A DNA stretch of 64,000 bases from Pedomonas sp051304405 (GTDB lineage: Bacteria > Pseudomonadota > Alphaproteobacteria > Sphingomonadales > Sphingomonadaceae). The notes under the pieces were generated by a model. It saw nothing but the letters and a program-made list of their open reading frames with translations, did no database searches and was not told the DNA's origin. The stretch covers positions 248,001 to 312,000 of the forward strand of contig NZ_JBPPGG010000002.1 in the NCBI RefSeq assembly GCF_051304405.1, in the 5' to 3' direction. Each line of letters opens with the position of its first letter. The first letter of the stretch is position 1. Shown one piece after another: positions 29,904 through 39,754 of the stretch. A program made the translations under genes and the position numbers.

Positions 29904-31379
29904 ATGCGTGTTTTGTTGACGACTCTGGCGCTTTCCGTGGTCAGCGCATCGGTACAGGCTTCCCCCTGGGCGGAAGCGGGCGACCGCCGCCTGCGGCAGG
30001 ACGTCGAGCTGCTGGCCGATGCGGGCCTGCTGGGCGGCCCGATCAACAGCTGGCCGCTGCCCTGGGCGCAGATCCACGATGCCCTCTCCACCCTGAACAA
30101 GGACGAGCTGCCCCCGCATCTGGCCGCCGCCGCCGACCGGCTGGAGATCTACCTCGACCTCTCGCAGCACCGCACCGTCTACACCTTCGATGCCAGTGTG
30201 GCGAACGACCCCTCGCTGGTGCGCGACTTCGGCGATTCCGCCCGCGAGGATGCGGATGTGTCGGTGAAGGTGTCCCACGAGCTGGGCGGCACCACCATCA
30301 ACTACGGCATCGGCTGGCGCCCCAGCCAGGTGGGCAAGGACTATCACTTCGAGAACGTCTACGTCGCCCAGCGCTTCGGCAACTGGGCGGGCTACATCGG
30401 CTATGTGGAGACCTGGTGGGGGCCGGGGCAGGAGAGCGGCCTCATCATGTCCAACAGCGCCCGGCCGTTCCCCAAGATCGGCCTGAAGCGCCTCTCGCCC
30501 GAGCCGTTCAAGCTGCCGGTGCTCAACCTGCTCGGCCCCTGGCGGTTCGAGACCTTCCTCGGCCGCCTGGAGAAGAACCGGGGCGACTACGAGCACCCGC
30601 TGCTCATGGCCATGCGCTTCTCGTTCAAGCCGGTGCAGGCGGTGGAGATCGGCTTCAACCGCACCATGCAGCTGTGCGGCCGGGACCGGCCCTGCGGCTT
30701 CGGCATCTGGAAGGACGCCATCTTTGCCATCGGCACCAACGACAACACCGGCACGCTGAACGAGCCAGGCAACCAGATCGCGGGCGCGGACATCCGCATC
30801 AGCGGGCGGCTGGGCTCGGTGACCGCCTCGGCCTACGGCGAGGTGATCGGCGAGGACGGCGACGGCGCGCTCATGATCGAGCAGCTGTCCTACACCGCCG
30901 GCGGCACGCTGACCGGCGGCCTGTCCAACGGCTCCATCTGGCGCGTGGGCGTCGAGTACAGCGATACCTATGCCACCTTCCTGACGGAAAAGCCGTCCGG
31001 GTGGGTTGGCAAGCACGCGCCGGGCTCCACCTACAACCACTTCATCTACCGCGACGGCTACACCTACTACGACCGTCCCATCGGCATGAGCCTTGATGGC
31101 GACACCCGCCTGTTCTCCGTGACCGGCTCGCTCACCGACAAGCGGAACCGCCGGTTCTACGGCGCGGTGCGCCGGGCCAACATCAACCTGACCGACACGC
31201 CCAAGTACCGCATCAGCCAGAACAACGAGAAGATGTGGATCGGCGAGGCGGGCGTCGAGTGGCCGACGCCCTGGGGCGATATCCGGGTGGAGGGCCGCCT
31301 CCAGACCGACGCGCCGAATACGCCGGGCCGCTCGCCCATGAAGGGCCAGATCGAGCTGGGCCTGCGCTCGCGGTTCTGA
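29904..31379 (+). CDS. Wzi-like capsule assembly outer-membrane protein
   Basis: 491 aa. A signal peptide (LLTTLALSVVSASVQASPW) is followed by a helical N-terminal part (RLRQDVELLADAGLLGGPIN) and a beta-barrel rich in alternating aromatic strands. TWWGPGQESGLIMSNSARPF is the diagnostic Wzi segment. Wzi attaches group 1 capsule to the cell surface in enterobacteria; here no capsule export genes are adjacent, so the surface polymer is unknown. The ATG at 29904 directly starts the signal peptide and follows GGGGGAG. Confidence 0.85.
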   Translation: MRVLLTTLALSVVSASVQASPWAEAGDRRLRQDVELLADAGLLGGPINSWPLPWAQIHDALSTLNKDELPPHLAAAADRLEIYLDLSQHRTVYTFDASVANDPSLVRDFGDSAREDADVSVKVSHELGGTTINYGIGWRPSQVGKDYHFENVYVAQRFGNWAGYIGYVETWWGPGQESGLIMSNSARPFPKIGLKRLSPEPFKLPVLNLLGPWRFETFLGRLEKNRGDYEHPLLMAMRFSFKPVQAVEIGFNRTMQLCGRDRPCGFGIWKDAIFAIGTNDNTGTLNEPGNQIAGADIRISGRLGSVTASAYGEVIGEDGDGALMIEQLSYTAGGTLTGGLSNGSIWRVGVEYSDTYATFLTEKPSGWVGKHAPGSTYNHFIYRDGYTYYDRPIGMSLDGDTRLFSVTGSLTDKRNRRFYGAVRRANINLTDTPKYRISQNNEKMWIGEAGVEWPTPWGDIRVEGRLQTDAPNTPGRSPMKGQIELGLRSRF

Positions 31380-31402
31380 TTTTTCGCCAGCCTGCCCGGA
31401 GT

Positions 31403-31418
31403 TGGCATCGCTTTTGCT
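31403..31418 (+). promoter_or_regulatory. Sigma-54-type promoter upstream of flgK
   Basis: TGGCATCGCTTTTGCT matches TGGCAC-N5-TTGCA with GG (31404-31405) and GC (31416-31417) ten bases apart, as required. It is 160 bp upstream of flgK. Late flagellar genes in several alphaproteobacteria use sigma-54. Confidence 0.5.
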
Positions 31419-31449
31419 CATTCCCTCCTGCAACTGTGAGGGAATGAGC
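31416..31449. repeat. 12-bp perfect inverted repeat between wzi-like gene and flgK
   Basis: GCTCATTCCCTC (31416-31427) pairs perfectly with GAGGGAATGAGC (31438-31449) around a 10-nt loop. There is no T-run on the plus strand, so it may be an operator or RNA hairpin. It begins inside the -12 box of the sigma-54-like promoter. Confidence 0.7.
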
Positions 31450-31579
31450 GCAGCGCGATGTTCAGTCTGGCTGAAATCCTGAGATTTTCGGATACGGCAG
31501 GGTCTTGCGCGGCCTGCTCCCGGATCGGTCCGTCCCGGCAAAAGTTGCCGGTCGGCAAGGTTGAAGGGGGCATTGCCGC

Positions 31580-33700
31580 ATGTCGCTGAGCAATATTCTG
31601 CAGGTGGCCTATTCAGGCATTTCCGCTTCGCAGGCGGCGCTGCGGTCTGTCACGAACAACATCGCCAACGTCAACACGCCGGGCTACAGCCGCCAGCAGG
31701 TGGTGATGGAAACCCACGCCTACGGCGGCGAGGTCGCGGGCGTGAAGATCGGCCAGATCCGCCGGGTGACGGACCAGTTCCTCGAAAAGGCGGTCTATTC
31801 GGCCAGCGGCGATACCGGCCGGTATTCGGTCATGCAGCAGTTCCATGACCGCCTTCAGGGCTTTATCGGCTCCTCCGATTCCAAGACCGGCATCGGCGCC
31901 CGGCTCGATTCCATCTTCGCGGCCATGGCCACGCTGGCGGGCGACGCGGCGGACACGGTCCGCCGTCAGGGCGCCATCGACAGCATCGCCCGCTTCACGG
32001 AGGAGGTGCAGTCCCTCTCCGGGCAGATCCAGGCGCTGCGGACCGACGCCAGCAACCAGGCGATGGACACGGTCAACACCATCAACGACCTGCTGGCGCG
32101 CATCCATGACCTGAACCCGCGCATCGTGCAGCTCAAGGTGACCAACGGCGATGCCAGCGCCCTGGAGGAGCAGCGGGCGCAGGCGCTGGCGGAGCTGTCC
32201 TCGCTGATCGACATCCGCACGGTCGATGCGGGGAACGGCGCGATCCATCTGGTCACCGCCAATGGCACGACGCTGCTGGACGACACGCTCTACAAGCTGG
32301 ACTACCCGTCGCCCGGCGTGGTCTCGATCGAGACCAACTTCCCGCAGATCCGCCTTCTCGCGGTGCCCAAGGGCGGCGGCGCGCCCAAGGATACGGGCAT
32401 GGTGCTGGACGGCAACCTGTCCTCGGGCCGTCTGAAGGGCCTTCTCGACCTGCGGGACAAGGAGCTGCCCGCCATCGCCGCCACGCTCGGCGAAATGGCG
32501 CGCGCCTTCGCCGACGAGATGAACGCCATTCACAACGCCCATTCGGCCGTGCCGGCGCCGCAGGTGCTGAGCGGGCGCCAGACAGGGCTCCTCGGCACCG
32601 ATCCGCACGGGTTCACGGGCGTCTCCACCTTCGCGGTTGTGAACGAAAACGGCGTGGTGGTGGCGTCCCAGACCATCAACTTTGATACCCTGCCGGCCAA
32701 TGCCACGATCAACGACGTGGTGGCGCTCATCAACGCCGGTCTTGGCGGGCAGGGCACGGCGACCTTCGTCAACGGCCAGCTCTCCATCAAATCGAACGTG
32801 GCGGGCGGGGGCGTGGTTGTGGCCGACGATCCGGCAAATCCCGCCAGCCGCGGCGGGCGCGGGTTCTCGCACTTCTTCGGCCTCAATGATCTGCTCGTCT
32901 CCGGGCAGAGCACCAATCCGGCAACCGGCGTGAAGGGCACCGATGCCCACGGCTTCGCGCCGGGCGGCTCGATGTACCTGGAGGTGCGCGACGCGAACAA
33001 CCGGATCATCGGCAGCTATACGCTGAACGTGACCGGCACGTCGTTCGACGACCTGCTGGCGCAGCTCAACAGCCCGGCGGGCCTCGGCAACTACATGACC
33101 TTCTCGCTCGACGCGCAGGGGCAGCTGGTCTCCGCCCCCAAGCCGGGGTTTGCGGGTGCCGAGATCCACCTGGTGTCCGACACCACGTCGCGGGGCGGCA
33201 CCGGCGTGTCGTTCAGCGCGTTCTTCGGCCTCGGCCACGCCAAGCAGGCGGCGTTCGCCAGCGATCTTGCCGTCCGCCCGGACATCCAGAGCAATCCCTC
33301 CCGTCTGGCGTTGGCCCGGTTCAATCCGGCGGCGGCCCCCGGCACCCCCGCGCTGGGCGAGGGGGACAATCACGGCGCCAACGCGCTGTTCGACCTCGGC
33401 AGCCGGAAGGTGGGCTTCGGCAAGGCGGGGGATCTCACCCCGGTTTCGACGACCCTGTCCCAGTACATGGGCTTCCTCCTGGGCGACGCGGCCCTGAAGG
33501 CCCAGCGCGCCGACGCCGGCACCGCCGACAGCACCGCGCTGCTGACGACGGTGGTGCAGCGGCGCGACGACTTCTCCGGCGTCAATCTGGACGAGGAGCT
33601 GAACAACATGATCGTGTTCCAGAACAGCTACAACGCGGCAGCGCGGCTGATGACGACGGCGAAGGAGATGTTCGACACGCTCCTTGCCATTCCGCAATAA
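31580..33700 (+). CDS. flgK: Flagellar hook-associated protein 1 FlgK
   Basis: 706 aa. The N terminus SLSNILQVAYSGISASQAAL and NNIANVNTPGYSRQ is the axial-protein signature, and the C terminus VNLDEELNNMIVFQNSYNAA ends with the heptad helix of FlgK. The centre is a long variable region with two LLGTDPHGFTG / VKGTDAHGFAP-like modules (about 340-480). FlgK is the first hook-filament junction protein. GAAGGGGG lies upstream of the ATG. flgL follows after 18 bp. Confidence 0.95.
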   Translation: MSLSNILQVAYSGISASQAALRSVTNNIANVNTPGYSRQQVVMETHAYGGEVAGVKIGQIRRVTDQFLEKAVYSASGDTGRYSVMQQFHDRLQGFIGSSDSKTGIGARLDSIFAAMATLAGDAADTVRRQGAIDSIARFTEEVQSLSGQIQALRTDASNQAMDTVNTINDLLARIHDLNPRIVQLKVTNGDASALEEQRAQALAELSSLIDIRTVDAGNGAIHLVTANGTTLLDDTLYKLDYPSPGVVSIETNFPQIRLLAVPKGGGAPKDTGMVLDGNLSSGRLKGLLDLRDKELPAIAATLGEMARAFADEMNAIHNAHSAVPAPQVLSGRQTGLLGTDPHGFTGVSTFAVVNENGVVVASQTINFDTLPANATINDVVALINAGLGGQGTATFVNGQLSIKSNVAGGGVVVADDPANPASRGGRGFSHFFGLNDLLVSGQSTNPATGVKGTDAHGFAPGGSMYLEVRDANNRIIGSYTLNVTGTSFDDLLAQLNSPAGLGNYMTFSLDAQGQLVSAPKPGFAGAEIHLVSDTTSRGGTGVSFSAFFGLGHAKQAAFASDLAVRPDIQSNPSRLALARFNPAAAPGTPALGEGDNHGANALFDLGSRKVGFGKAGDLTPVSTTLSQYMGFLLGDAALKAQRADAGTADSTALLTTVVQRRDDFSGVNLDEELNNMIVFQNSYNAAARLMTTAKEMFDTLLAIPQ

Positions 33701-33718
33701 ACCTGACGGGAGCCTAGG

Positions 33719-34639
33719 ATGACCCGGGTTGCAAGCTACTCCCACAACCAGTCCCTGTTGCAGGGGCTCCTGCGCAATCAGTCCGAGCTCTACAAGGTTC
33801 AGCAGCAGATCAACACCGGCAAGAAGGCCCAGGACTACCGGGGCCTTGCCTCGGAATCCTCGACCGTGGTCGCGGCCCGCGCGGCCTTCGCCCGCACCCA
33901 GGCCTACCAGAGCACGGCCAAGGAGGTGGGGCAGACCCTCGCCGTCGTCGATCTCCAGATCGGCTCGATGCTGGACAGCGCCCAGTCCGTGAAGGATGCC
34001 ATTCTCGGCGCGCTGGCCCTGGGGGACGGGCAGGGCTTCATGAACAAGATCGAGGCCAGCTTCGGGATGATCGCCGCGTCGCTGAACACCAAGGTCGGCA
34101 ACACCTACCTGTTTGCCGGGGCGCAGACCGACGCCAAGCCGTTTGTGGCGGGCAGCCTTGATGATCTGGTGGCCATGGCCTCGGCCGCGGATGCCTTCGC
34201 CAATGACCAGACCCGGACCTCGGCCCGGATCAGCGATACCCTCAACATGCAATACGGCGTGCTCGCCGATGAGGTGGCCGGGCCGATCATGGAGATCCTG
34301 CGGGCGATCAAGGAGTTCGACAACACCTTCGGACCGATCGATGGCCCGCTCACCCCCGACCAGGTGACCTTCCTCGAAAACCAGATCTCCGCGCTCGACG
34401 ACGCGACCAAGACCATGCGCGGGGTGCAGGTGAGCAACGGCCTGCGTCAGGCGCAGGTGAAGGACGTGGCCACCAAGCTGGAGAAGCAGGAGCTCTACTT
34501 CGAGAGCTTCATCTCCGACATCGAGGACGTGGACATGGCCGAGGCCATCACCCGCTTCACCAACGATCAGGCGGCGCTGGAGGCCAGCTATCAGGTCATC
34601 AGCATGATCAGCCAGCTGAACCTGTCCAAGTTCCTGTAA
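33719..34639 (+). CDS. flgL: Flagellar hook-associated protein 3 FlgL
   Basis: 306 aa. It has the flagellin-like N-terminal helix (YSHNQSLLQGLLRNQSELYK, VQQQINTGKKAQDYRGLASE) and C-terminal helix (ISDIEDVDMAEAITRFTNDQ, then LEASYQVISMISQLNLSKFL). It joins FlgK to the filament. CGGGAGCCTAGG precedes the ATG. No flagellin or hook genes are adjacent, so flgKL form a separate two-gene unit. Confidence 0.92.
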   Translation: MTRVASYSHNQSLLQGLLRNQSELYKVQQQINTGKKAQDYRGLASESSTVVAARAAFARTQAYQSTAKEVGQTLAVVDLQIGSMLDSAQSVKDAILGALALGDGQGFMNKIEASFGMIAASLNTKVGNTYLFAGAQTDAKPFVAGSLDDLVAMASAADAFANDQTRTSARISDTLNMQYGVLADEVAGPIMEILRAIKEFDNTFGPIDGPLTPDQVTFLENQISALDDATKTMRGVQVSNGLRQAQVKDVATKLEKQELYFESFISDIEDVDMAEAITRFTNDQAALEASYQVISMISQLNLSKFL

Positions 34640-34788
34640 CGGCGGGTGGGCGGCCCGCCGCCGCCCCCGTCCGTCGTGGTAGAGGCAAGGGGATTCGCCG
34701 CACGGAAGGGTTGTGATTTCGGCCCGGCTCGCATAACGGTACTGCGTCTCTTCGGACAGTCGATGCGTCAGTAACTCTGGTTCGAGCC

Positions 34789-35721
34789 ATGCCAATCAAG
34801 ATTCCCGACGGCTCCCCCGCGGAAGCCGTTCTGCGCAGTGAAGGAGTGGAACTGATCCCGGAAGGCGTCGCCCTCCGGCAGGACATCCGCCCGTTGCGGA
34901 TCTTGTTGCTCAACCTCATGCCCACCAAGATCGCAACCGAGGTGCAGATCGCGCGCCTGCTCAGCCACACGCCGCTCCAGGTGGAGCTGTCGCTGCTGAC
35001 AACGGCCAGCTACACCCCGCGCAACACGCCGATCGAGCATTTGCAGGCCTTCTACCGCACGCTCGATGAAGTTCGGGCGGAGCGCTACGACGGCATGATC
35101 ATCACCGGCGCGCCGGTCGAGACCATGGCCTACCCGGATGTGGCCTACTGGCCCGAGTTCCTCGACATCTTCGAGTGGTCCCGCACCAACGTGTTTCGCC
35201 GCTTCAGCATCTGCTGGGGCGCGCTGGCGGCGCTCTATGCGGGCTACGGCGTGGACAAGGAGCACTTCACCTGCAAGCTGTCCGGCGTCTACCCGCAGAC
35301 CGTGCGGGCGCCGGAGGCGCGGCTGCTGCGCGGCTTCCCGGATGTCTTCCCGGCACCGGTGTCGCGCTGGAGCGGCGTGCGCCACGAGGACATCGCCGGC
35401 CACCCGTCGCTGCGCATTCTGGCGGATTCGCCCGTCACCGGCGCCTGCCTCGTGGAGGACGAGGGCAACGGCGACCTGTTCATGTTCAACCACCTCGAAT
35501 ACGACACGGATACGCTGAAGGGCGAGTATCTGCGCGATCTGGCGACGGACCCGAATACGCCGGTGCCCCACGGCTACTTCCCCGACGACGATCCGCAGCG
35601 TGAACCGGTGAACCAGTGGCGGCCCTTCGCCCACATGCTGTTCTGGAACTGGATCACGTGCCTCTACCGCGACACGCCGTTCGATCTCAGCGTGCTCAGC
35701 GAAGGCGCTGAACGGGCCTGA
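34789..35721 (+). CDS. metAA: Homoserine O-acetyltransferase, MetA family
   Basis: 310 aa. The catalytic residues fall at the same numbers as in E. coli MetA: Cys142 (FSICWGAL), His235 and Glu237 (FNHLEYD). Residue 111, the acyl-CoA specificity position, is Glu (GAPVETM), as in acetyl-CoA-using enzymes, whereas the succinyl type has Gly. It activates homoserine for methionine synthesis. No clear ribosome binding site precedes the ATG at 34789, but the family start PIKIPDGSPAEAVLRSEGV follows it directly. I found no SAM riboswitch in its 149-bp leader. Confidence 0.92.
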   Translation: MPIKIPDGSPAEAVLRSEGVELIPEGVALRQDIRPLRILLLNLMPTKIATEVQIARLLSHTPLQVELSLLTTASYTPRNTPIEHLQAFYRTLDEVRAERYDGMIITGAPVETMAYPDVAYWPEFLDIFEWSRTNVFRRFSICWGALAALYAGYGVDKEHFTCKLSGVYPQTVRAPEARLLRGFPDVFPAPVSRWSGVRHEDIAGHPSLRILADSPVTGACLVEDEGNGDLFMFNHLEYDTDTLKGEYLRDLATDPNTPVPHGYFPDDDPQREPVNQWRPFAHMLFWNWITCLYRDTPFDLSVLSEGAERA

Positions 35722-35871
35722 CCCATTGCTACAGGCATGTCATGCGCCGCGCCGCAGGCAGGGTTGCCGCGGCGCAACGCTGAACCTTTGTCTGCTTAAA
35801 GCACTGGAATGATGCATTATATTTAGGCATGGTAATCTGGTATTAATTCTCGCCACGCTAACCAGTAGCGC

Positions 35872-37006
35872 ATGGAGAGGAAAGCTGGCCAGCAAAGCAT
35901 GACCGAGGAAGACGTCGAGAGGCTGTTGAGCTTGGCCGCGGATCGATCGAACGAGGCGCGCAAAGAGCTCTTCCATGCGATTGTCGACTTCTTCCTGCCG
36001 GAGAAGTATCGACTGACGGAGCATCAGCGGGCGCTGATGTCCGATGTGCTGGCCAAGCTGGTCAAGACCATCGAGATGGACGTGCGGCGCAACCTCGCCG
36101 AGATGCTGCTGCGCTCCGAAATCGATCTCCCCGAACTGGAGCGGATGCTGGCCAACGACGAGATCGAGGTGGCCCGTCCGCTGCTCGAGAACAGCAAGGT
36201 TCTGCGCGACGCCGACCTGATCGAGATCGTCAAGACCCGCAGCGACCAGCACCGCCTTGCCATCGCCATGCGCGATCATCTGAGCGAGACGGTGACCGAC
36301 GCCCTCATCGCCCATGGCTCGACCGATGTCATCGAGGCCTTGATTCGCAACGAGGATGCGGTCCTCTCGCGCCGGGCGATGGAATATCTGGTGGCCGAGA
36401 GCCGCCGGCTTGACCGGTTCCAGGAGCCGCTGCTGTCGCGCTCGGACCTGCTGCCGGAGCTGGCCCACCGCATGTACTGGTGGGTGTCGGCCGCCCTCCG
36501 CCGCCGCATCCTTCTGGAATTCGACATCAGCGAGGAGATCCTCGACGCCGCCCTGCAATCGGCGACCCGTCAGGCGGTGGTCGAGGTGGACGAGAACCAG
36601 AGCCTCCAGTCGCGCGCGCACAAGCTGGCCCGACGCCTGAACGAGCTGGGCGAGCTGACCGACAACTTCCTCCTCCAGGTGTTGCGCCAGCAGCGCATCG
36701 CCGTGTTCCTCGCGGGCATCTGCGAGCGGGCGCAGATCGACAACCGGATGGGCTGGCACATCATCTCCGGCAAGAATCTGGAGAGCTTCATCGTGCTGGC
36801 GCGGGCCATCGACATGTCGCGGGACGTGATGGCCCACATCGTGCTCCTGCTGGGGAAGGTGAACAACCCGATGGCCATGCAGCGGCCGGAGGTCCTGACC
36901 ACCATTCTCAAGCTCTACGACGAGCTGGAGCCCGCACGGGCGCAGCGGGTGCTGAAGCTGTGGCAGCGGGATGCCTCCTACGTGATGGCGATCGATGGGG
37001 TGCAGA

Positions 37007-37020
<14 letters not shown>
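35872..37020 (+). CDS. DUF2336 domain-containing protein (no. 2)
   Basis: 382 aa. Helical solenoid with DUF2336 hallmarks: VRRNLAEMLLRSEIDLPELE, VARPLLENSKVLRDADLIEI and a long C-terminal helical part. TEEDVERLLSLAADRSNEAR aligns with the start of the paralogue at 23206. The start may be the ATG at 35872 or the one at 35899; neither has a strong ribosome binding site. Its end overlaps the downstream histidine kinase by 14 bases, implying coupled expression and suggesting a signalling role. Confidence 0.88.
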
Positions 37021-38647
<1,627 letters not shown>

Positions 38648-38783
38648 CGGTCCGGCCCCCGGTCGGACCCGGCAGGCCGGGGCCGGTATAATTTTATTCC
38701 AACATCGCTTTTGATTTGCGATCCTTCTTGCAAAGGATCATGCCTCTGGCGCGATTTCGTGTCCCGAGACGGTGATCTGTCTA

Positions 38784-38812
38784 TTGACGATACATAAAGA
38801 TATCTTTATGTC
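38784..38812 (+). promoter_or_regulatory. Promoter of the ArsR-metF-metH operon
   Basis: TTGACG (38784-38789) and TATGTC (38807-38812) are 17 bp apart. Transcription would begin near 38819-38820, right at the preferred ATG, suggesting a leaderless mRNA. The -10 region lies inside the palindrome. Confidence 0.5.
38792..38811. promoter_or_regulatory. Perfect 20-bp palindrome, probable ArsR-type operator
   Basis: ACATAAAGATATCTTTATGT is perfectly self-complementary. It overlaps the -10 region of the operon that begins with an ArsR-family regulator, which is the classic position for autoregulation. ArsR-family methionine-pathway regulators that sense S-adenosylhomocysteine (SahR) bind AT-rich palindromes of this kind before metF and metH. 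Confidence 0.75.
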
Positions 38813-38819
38813 CGTATGC

Positions 38820-39749
38820 ATGGATAACGCACTGACAGTTCTGAAGGCTTCCGCCGACCCCAGCCGCCTGCGCATTCTGGCGCTGCTGCACTATGGCGAG
38901 CTGGCGGTCAGCGATCTGACCCGAATCCTGCGGCAGAGCCAGCCGCGGGTGTCGCGCCATCTGAAGATCCTCGTCGATGCGGGGCTGGTGGAGCGGCACA
39001 AGGAAGGGGCGTGGGTGTTCTTCCGCCTCGCCGAGGGCGAGCTGGCCGATATCCTGCGCCGCATGCTCGACGTGCTGGTGCCCGCTGACGACCCGACGCT
39101 GTGCGGCGACCTGGCCCGGCTGAAGGACGTGCAGGCGGAGCGGGTGAGCCGCGCAAATGCCTATTTCGCCGATCATGCGCAGGAGTGGGACCAGGTGCGC
39201 TCCCTCTACATTTCCGAGCGGGAGGTGGAGGAGGCGATCATCCGTCACCTGCTGGCGCGGCCGGTGGAGAATCTGCTCGACATCGGCACCGGCACCGGCC
39301 GCATCCTTGAGGTGCTGGGGCCGCATGTGGTGCGCGCGGTCGGCATCGATACCAGCCAGGAAATGCTCAAGATCGCCCGCACGCGGCTGGAAGCGGCGGA
39401 GCTGCGCAACGTGCAGGTGCGCATGGGCGACATGTATGCGCTGAACGGTGCATCCATCTACGACGCGGTGGTGATCCACCAGGTGCTGCACTACGCGGAG
39501 GAGCCGCAGGCGGCGATTGCCGAAGCCGCGCGGGTGCTCCGCCCCGAAGGGCGGCTGCTGGTGGCGGACTTCGCCCCGCACGACAAGGAATTTCTGCGCG
39601 AGGAGCACGCCCACCGCCGCCTCGGTTTTTCCGACCGTCAGGTGATCGAGTGGATGGAGGCGGCCGGTCTCAGCGCGCGCGTCGTCGAGCATTTGCAGGG
39701 CAGCGAACTGACCGTGACGCTGTGGCTCGGCGAGAAGAACAAGGATTGA
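38820..39749 (+). CDS. ArsR-family regulator fused to a SAM-dependent methyltransferase domain
   Basis: 309 aa. Residues 1-90 form an ArsR winged helix (LKASADPSRLRILALLHYGE, LRQSQPRVSRHLKILVDAGL). Residues about 150-290 form a class I methyltransferase with motif I LLDIGTGTGRILE and VLRPEGRLLVADFAP. Such fusions stand before metF/metH in alphaproteobacteria and probably bind SAM or SAH as a signal. The ATG at 38820 is preferred because upstream starts at 38772 and 38808 would lie in or before the operator; no ribosome binding site is seen. The palindrome overlapping the promoter is its likely operator. metF follows after 5 bp. Confidence 0.88.
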   Translation: MDNALTVLKASADPSRLRILALLHYGELAVSDLTRILRQSQPRVSRHLKILVDAGLVERHKEGAWVFFRLAEGELADILRRMLDVLVPADDPTLCGDLARLKDVQAERVSRANAYFADHAQEWDQVRSLYISEREVEEAIIRHLLARPVENLLDIGTGTGRILEVLGPHVVRAVGIDTSQEMLKIARTRLEAAELRNVQVRMGDMYALNGASIYDAVVIHQVLHYAEEPQAAIAEAARVLRPEGRLLVADFAPHDKEFLREEHAHRRLGFSDRQVIEWMEAAGLSARVVEHLQGSELTVTLWLGEKNKD

Positions 39750-39754
39750 GGACC

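Noticed and set aside
34640..34788. Possible SAM-II riboswitch before metA (GTGATTTCGG resembles part of the SAM-II core)
   Set aside because: The flanking bases do not form the required P1 stem or pseudoknot, and the A-rich end of the motif is absent.
35847..35863. CtrA site before DUF2336 gene no. 2
   Set aside because: Only one half-site (CTAACC) is good; the partner at the right distance reads TTCTCG.
36995..37006. Earlier ATG at 36995 as start of the PAS histidine kinase
   Set aside because: No ribosome binding site; the ATG at 37007 has GATGGGG at the right distance.
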